From Fidelibacterota bacterium (GTDB lineage: Bacteria > Fidelibacterota > UBA2242 > JAFGTP01): DNA of 10,381 nucleotides. The stretch lies in NCBI GenBank assembly GCA_029939785.1, contig JAOZSG010000104.1:1-10381 (forward strand), written 5' to 3'. The position numbers and the translations under genes were made by a program. Below are positions 7,234-10,381 of this stretch, piece after piece. How positions within the stretch are numbered: the first letter of the stretch is position 1; each line of letters opens with the position of its first letter. The notes under the pieces are model-generated. The model did not search any database. It saw nothing but the letters and a program-made list of their open reading frames with translations, and was not told the origin of the DNA.

Positions 7234-7264
7234 AAAACAACAAACTCAGAAGAATAGAAGTAAT

Positions 7265-8281
7265 TTGCGCTCAGATTATACTGACCCAAACAAATCAACA
7301 ACAGATTTAGATACCGAAAAAAGTATCAGACCGAATTCTTTTTCAGAATTTATTGGTCAAAAAAATGTTGTCAATAATCTTGATATATATATATCCGCCG
7401 CAAAAGCAAGAGGCGAACAGCTTGATCATGTCCTGCTTTTTGGTCCTCCGGGACTTGGAAAAACAACTTTAGCACACATTATTGCCAATCAAATGGAAGT
7501 TAATGTTAAATCAACCTCCGGACCGGTAATTGAACGAGCTGGTGATTTAGCCGGAATGTTGACCAATTTAACTTACAAAGATGTGTTTTTTATAGATGAA
7601 ATCCATCGGTTAAACAATGTAGTCGAGGAATATTTATATTCTGCTATGGAAGATTTTACTATAGATATAGTAATAGACAAAGGACCAAGTGCAAGAAATG
7701 TCCAATTAAATCTTGATAAGTTTTCATTAGTAGGTGCTACAACCAGGCTTGGACGGTTAACCTCTCCAATGCGTGATCGGTTTGGTATAATTCTTAGAAT
7801 GGAGTATTATACTCCTGCTGATTTATTTCAGATTTTAATGCGTTCTGCAGATATACTGGATATTGAATTAACCCAGGATGGTGCTGAAGAGATCGCCAAA
7901 AGATCAAGAGGAACTCCCCGTATAGCAAATCGAATTTTACGACGAACCCGAGATTATGCACAGGTCAAAGGAAATGGTATTATTGATAAAGTAATATCAG
8001 ACAAATCTTTAAAATTACTGGAGATCGATGATCTAGGATTAGATAATATGGATCGGCTGATTTTGAAAACCATTATAGAAAAATTTGATGGCGGACCAGT
8101 AGGATTAAATAGCTTAGCTGTTGCAATTTCTGAGGATTCTGAAACAATTGAAGATGTTTATGAACCATATTTAATACAAAACGGACTTTTGCAAAGAACA
8201 GCAAGAGGACGAAAAGCAACTCCGAAAACATATGGATATTTTAATATACCAGTGAAGTCAGAACAAAAAACATTGTTTTAA
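7265..8281 (+). CDS. ruvB: Holliday junction branch-migration helicase RuvB
   Basis: RuvB is the AAA+ motor that, with RuvA, drives branch migration of Holliday junctions in recombination repair. The 338-residue protein starts with a short variable tail, then IRPNSFSEFIGQ (21-32). Walker A is GPPGLGKTT (60-68), Walker B FFIDEIHR (108-115), sensor 1 GATTRLG (157-163), the arginine finger region MRDRFG (169-174) and sensor 2 RGTPRIANR (215-223). The C-terminal winged-helix DNA-binding domain covers about 250-325, with ETIEDVYEPYLIQNGLLQRT (293-312). The start is TTG at 7265; the next in-frame ATG (residue 77) lies past Walker A, so TTG is required. The ribosome site is poor (AGAAG at 7256-7260). 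ruvA and ruvC are not adjacent. It is the first gene of an operon with queA 30 bases downstream. Confidence 0.97.
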   Translation: MRSDYTDPNKSTTDLDTEKSIRPNSFSEFIGQKNVVNNLDIYISAAKARGEQLDHVLLFGPPGLGKTTLAHIIANQMEVNVKSTSGPVIERAGDLAGMLTNLTYKDVFFIDEIHRLNNVVEEYLYSAMEDFTIDIVIDKGPSARNVQLNLDKFSLVGATTRLGRLTSPMRDRFGIILRMEYYTPADLFQILMRSADILDIELTQDGAEEIAKRSRGTPRIANRILRRTRDYAQVKGNGIIDKVISDKSLKLLEIDDLGLDNMDRLILKTIIEKFDGGPVGLNSLAVAISEDSETIEDVYEPYLIQNGLLQRTARGRKATPKTYGYFNIPVKSEQKTLF

Positions 8282-8311
8282 TGAAAATAGAAAAAAATAT
8301 AGGAGAAAAAT

Positions 8312-9346
8312 ATGAGACTTTCTGATTTTGATTATGAATTACCGGAAGAATTAATTGCAACCCATCCGGTTGAAAAACGAGATCACTCTAAATTAATGGT
8401 TGTTAACAAAGCTAATAGAAAGTTTGAACATAAACATTTTTATGATATAATTGATTATCTAAAAAAAGGCGAACTTCTTGTTTTAAATTCTACGAAAGTC
8501 TATCCTGCTCGTTTACATGCAATAAAAGACAGAACAGATGCAAGAGTAGAATTATTTCTTTTAAGAGAATTATCTGACAATCTTTGGGAAGTAATGGTAA
8601 AACCTGCACGTAAAGTTCGAATAGGCAATAAACTTAATATATCTGATACTTTACAATGTGATGTCATCGATAACACTGTTTCGGGTGGACGTGTTGTAAG
8701 GTTTAAAAATGCTACACAGGAAGAAATATATAAGGTTATTGATGAAATTGGTGAATCTCCATTACCACCATATATCAAAAGAGACCCAATCGAAGATGAT
8801 AAAACAAATTATCAAACTGTATATGCAGAAAGCCGTGGAGCAGTTGCTGCACCTACTGCAGGTTTACATTTTACTCCTGAACTTTTAGAGAAAATTAAAG
8901 AAAAAGGAGTTGAAATTGCTTCAATAGTACTACATATCAGCCTGGGAACTTTTAATCCGGTTACGGTTGAAGATTTATCAAGACATAGAATGCATTCAGA
9001 ATATTACGAAGTATCCCCACAGGTTGCGTTAAAAATAAATGAAGTTAAAGAAAAAGGCAAAAGGGTAATTGCTGTAGGAACTTCTGTAGTACGTGCACTT
9101 GAAACAGTTACGGTTTCCGGATTCCAGGTAAGTCCAAGACGAGGCTGGACAGATAAATATATTCACCCACCTTATGATTTTAAAATGGTTGATGCAATGA
9201 TAACCAATTTTCATCAACCAAAATCAACATTGATGACACAGGTTGCTGCTTTTTCTGATCTTGAATTAATACAAGCGGCATATAAAGAAGCCATTGAAAA
9301 AAAATACAGATTTTATAGCTATGGCGATGCAATGTTCATTGAATGA
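8312..9346 (+). CDS. queA: S-adenosylmethionine:tRNA ribosyltransferase-isomerase QueA
   Basis: QueA transfers and isomerises the ribosyl part of S-adenosylmethionine onto preQ1 in tRNA position 34, giving epoxyqueuosine in the queuosine pathway. The 344-residue length is typical. Family blocks are DFDYELPEELIA (5-16), LLVLNSTKVYPARL (55-68), YQTVYA (167-172), GAVAAPTAGLHFT (176-188), HISLGTF (208-214), HRMHSEYYEV (225-234), GTSVVRALE (256-264), ITNFHQPKSTLM (297-308) and YRFYSYGDAMFI (332-343). LNST replaces the more common LNDT in the second block. AGGAG at 8301-8305 lies six bases before the ATG. The stop TGA is inside the ATGATGA that starts ispD, so translation is coupled. tgt, the usual partner, is not present in this window. 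Confidence 0.97.
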   Translation: MRLSDFDYELPEELIATHPVEKRDHSKLMVVNKANRKFEHKHFYDIIDYLKKGELLVLNSTKVYPARLHAIKDRTDARVELFLLRELSDNLWEVMVKPARKVRIGNKLNISDTLQCDVIDNTVSGGRVVRFKNATQEEIYKVIDEIGESPLPPYIKRDPIEDDKTNYQTVYAESRGAVAAPTAGLHFTPELLEKIKEKGVEIASIVLHISLGTFNPVTVEDLSRHRMHSEYYEVSPQVALKINEVKEKGKRVIAVGTSVVRALETVTVSGFQVSPRRGWTDKYIHPPYDFKMVDAMITNFHQPKSTLMTQVAAFSDLELIQAAYKEAIEKKYRFYSYGDAMFIE

Positions 9347-10038
9347 TGAAAAAATATAGTTCATCAATAATTGTAGCAGCAGGAACAGGCAGCAGAATGA
9401 ATTCTGTCATCCCCAAACAATTTCTAAAAGTTGGTGGAAAGCCTGTTCTTTATCATACTATTATAAAATTTGACAAAGCAAAATATGTAAAAGAAATTAT
9501 TCTTGTAATATCACCTGAGTATATTGATTCAAAAGAATTAGAAGAATCAATTCCCAAACAATTATCTAAAACATTTAAAATAGTTCAGGGTGGCGATACG
9601 AGACAACAATCAGTAAAAAATGGATTGGACCAGGTCTCACCAGATATTCCTATAGTAATGACTCATGATGGCGTCAGACCTTTAATAGAACCGCAAATGA
9701 TAGATAAAGCAGTAATACAATGTGGCAAAAAAGACGGAGTAATTTTTGCCATTCCGGCTATAGATACTTTGAAGGAAGTAGAAAACAATATTATAAAAAA
9801 ATCATTGGATAGGGATAAGATTTGGCAAATGCAAACTCCCCAGGTTTTTAAAAAAGAGATTTTACAACAAGGCTTTGATTTGGCTGAAAAAGATAATTTT
9901 TTTAGTACTGATGAAGCATCTTTGGTTGAACGTCTTGGAATTGCTATACATATTATTCAAGGCAAAAAGAGTAATATAAAACTAACAGTTAAAGAAGATA
10001 TTCAGATTGTAGAGGCATTGCTAAAAAATGAAAATTAA
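9343..10038 (+). CDS. ispD: 2-C-methyl-D-erythritol 4-phosphate cytidylyltransferase
   Basis: IspD activates MEP with CTP to give CDP-methylerythritol, the third step of the non-mevalonate isoprenoid route. The 231-residue protein has the nucleotide-binding opening VAAGTGSRM (11-19) and PKQFL (24-28), with R18 and K25 as expected catalytic residues. GGDTRQQSVKNGL (83-95), THDGVRPL (107-114), QTPQVF (164-169), TDEASLVE (189-196) and NIKLTVKEDI (211-220, with K213) follow. All key positions are intact. The start ATG at 9343 overlaps the queA stop; a second ATG at 9346 is a possible alternative that removes one residue. Its end overlaps the start of ispF by 11 bases, keeping the two MEP-pathway enzymes together, as is common. 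ispE, which acts between them, is not visible here. Confidence 0.96.
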   Translation: MMKKYSSSIIVAAGTGSRMNSVIPKQFLKVGGKPVLYHTIIKFDKAKYVKEIILVISPEYIDSKELEESIPKQLSKTFKIVQGGDTRQQSVKNGLDQVSPDIPIVMTHDGVRPLIEPQMIDKAVIQCGKKDGVIFAIPAIDTLKEVENNIIKKSLDRDKIWQMQTPQVFKKEILQQGFDLAEKDNFFSTDEASLVERLGIAIHIIQGKKSNIKLTVKEDIQIVEALLKNEN

Positions 10039-10381
10039 AACAGGAATCGGTCAGGATAGTCATCGGTTTGAGAATAATCAATCAGTCAAAAAACTTATTT
10101 TGGGCGGTGTTGAATTTGAAAATTATCCGGGATTATCAGGAAACAGTGATGCTGACGTTGTATTGCATTCTATTACCAATGCTGTTTCAGGAGTGACAGG
10201 AATAAATATTCTTGGTGAAATTGCGGATAAAATGTGCTTAAAAAATGGTATAATAGATAGCAGGGAATATCTTAAAGAAGCCTTAAAACATTTAGATGGT
10301 TTTATCATTTCCAATATTTCAATAAGCATAGAAGGGAAAGAACCAAAAATCAATCCTAAAATAAATGAAATGAAAAAAAGC
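10028..10381 (+). CDS. ispF: 2-C-methyl-D-erythritol 2,4-cyclodiphosphate synthase, N-terminal 118 codons, divergent form
   Basis: IspF cyclises CDP-methylerythritol 2-phosphate with loss of CMP. The frame is open from the ATG at 10028 to the window end, so roughly the last quarter is missing. The family zinc site is present: GIGQDSHRF (6-14) gives D10 and H12, and DADVVLH (41-47) gives H47. ILGGVEF (24-30) and the serine block IIDSREYLKEAL (75-86) also fit. Departures from the E. coli type are clear. GNSDAD replaces GHSDxD (N39 for His), ITNAVSG replaces LTDALLG, and the DIG...FPDTDP loop is replaced by NILGEIADKMCLKNG (60-74). From memory a minority subgroup of IspF proteins shares this wording, so it is probably a functional variant and not a decaying gene. 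It overlaps ispD by 11 bases; GAGG at 10012-10015 is a distant ribosome site. Confidence 0.9.
   Translation, partial: MKIKTGIGQDSHRFENNQSVKKLILGGVEFENYPGLSGNSDADVVLHSITNAVSGVTGINILGEIADKMCLKNGIIDSREYLKEALKHLDGFIISNISISIEGKEPKINPKINEMKKS

Noticed and set aside
1..10381. A defence system, CRISPR array, prophage or intact transposon
   Set aside because: All long frames belong to housekeeping or wall enzymes, no spaced direct repeats are seen, and no transposase, integrase or phage motif appears.

Overview
The window is AT-rich throughout and reads on the + strand. It looks like a piece of an ordinary bacterial chromosome carrying housekeeping genes: separate secD and secF, purA, ruvB, queA, ispD and the start of ispF. 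Upstream of these sit two exported cell-wall enzymes. SecD/SecF as two proteins, peptidoglycan-trimming enzymes, the non-mevalonate (MEP) isoprenoid route and queuosine synthesis point to a diderm bacterium. The SecD wording (GLDLQGG followed by HVVLEV, with a long acidic linker) is reminiscent of FCB-group lineages such as Ignavibacteria, Marinimicrobia, Cloacimonadota or Delongbacteria. That placement is an impression from memory, not a computed result.

Layout. Positions 1-172 are non-coding with a weak candidate promoter. Positions 173-2850 hold a two-gene, translationally overlapping unit. The first gene encodes a YkuD-fold L,D-transpeptidase/carboxypeptidase with two tandem NTF2-like domains and resembles Csd6/Pgp2. 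The second encodes an M99-type zinc carboxypeptidase resembling Csd4/Pgp1. In Helicobacter and Campylobacter these two activities act in sequence on peptidoglycan stem peptides (tetra- to tri- to dipeptide) and determine helical cell shape. Here they lie side by side, apparently in one transcript.

An inverted repeat followed by a T run (2923-2966) separates this pair from secD-secF (3009-5825), the proton-driven accessory subunits of the Sec translocon. A good hairpin (5847-5876) follows secF. purA (5897-7147) makes adenylosuccinate.

A strong sigma70-like promoter (TTGACT-17-TATATT, 7169-7197) then starts a tight second operon: ruvB, queA, ispD and ispF (ispF runs off the window end). queA/ispD and ispD/ispF overlap by a few bases.

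The most interesting items are the adjacent Csd6-like/Csd4-like pair, the duplicated NTF2-like module, the glutamine zinc ligand in the M99 enzyme, and the divergent IspF N-terminus (GNSDAD in place of GHSDxD, and no DIG...FPDTDP loop). I saw no tRNA, rRNA, CRISPR array or intact mobile element, and no credible gene on the - strand.
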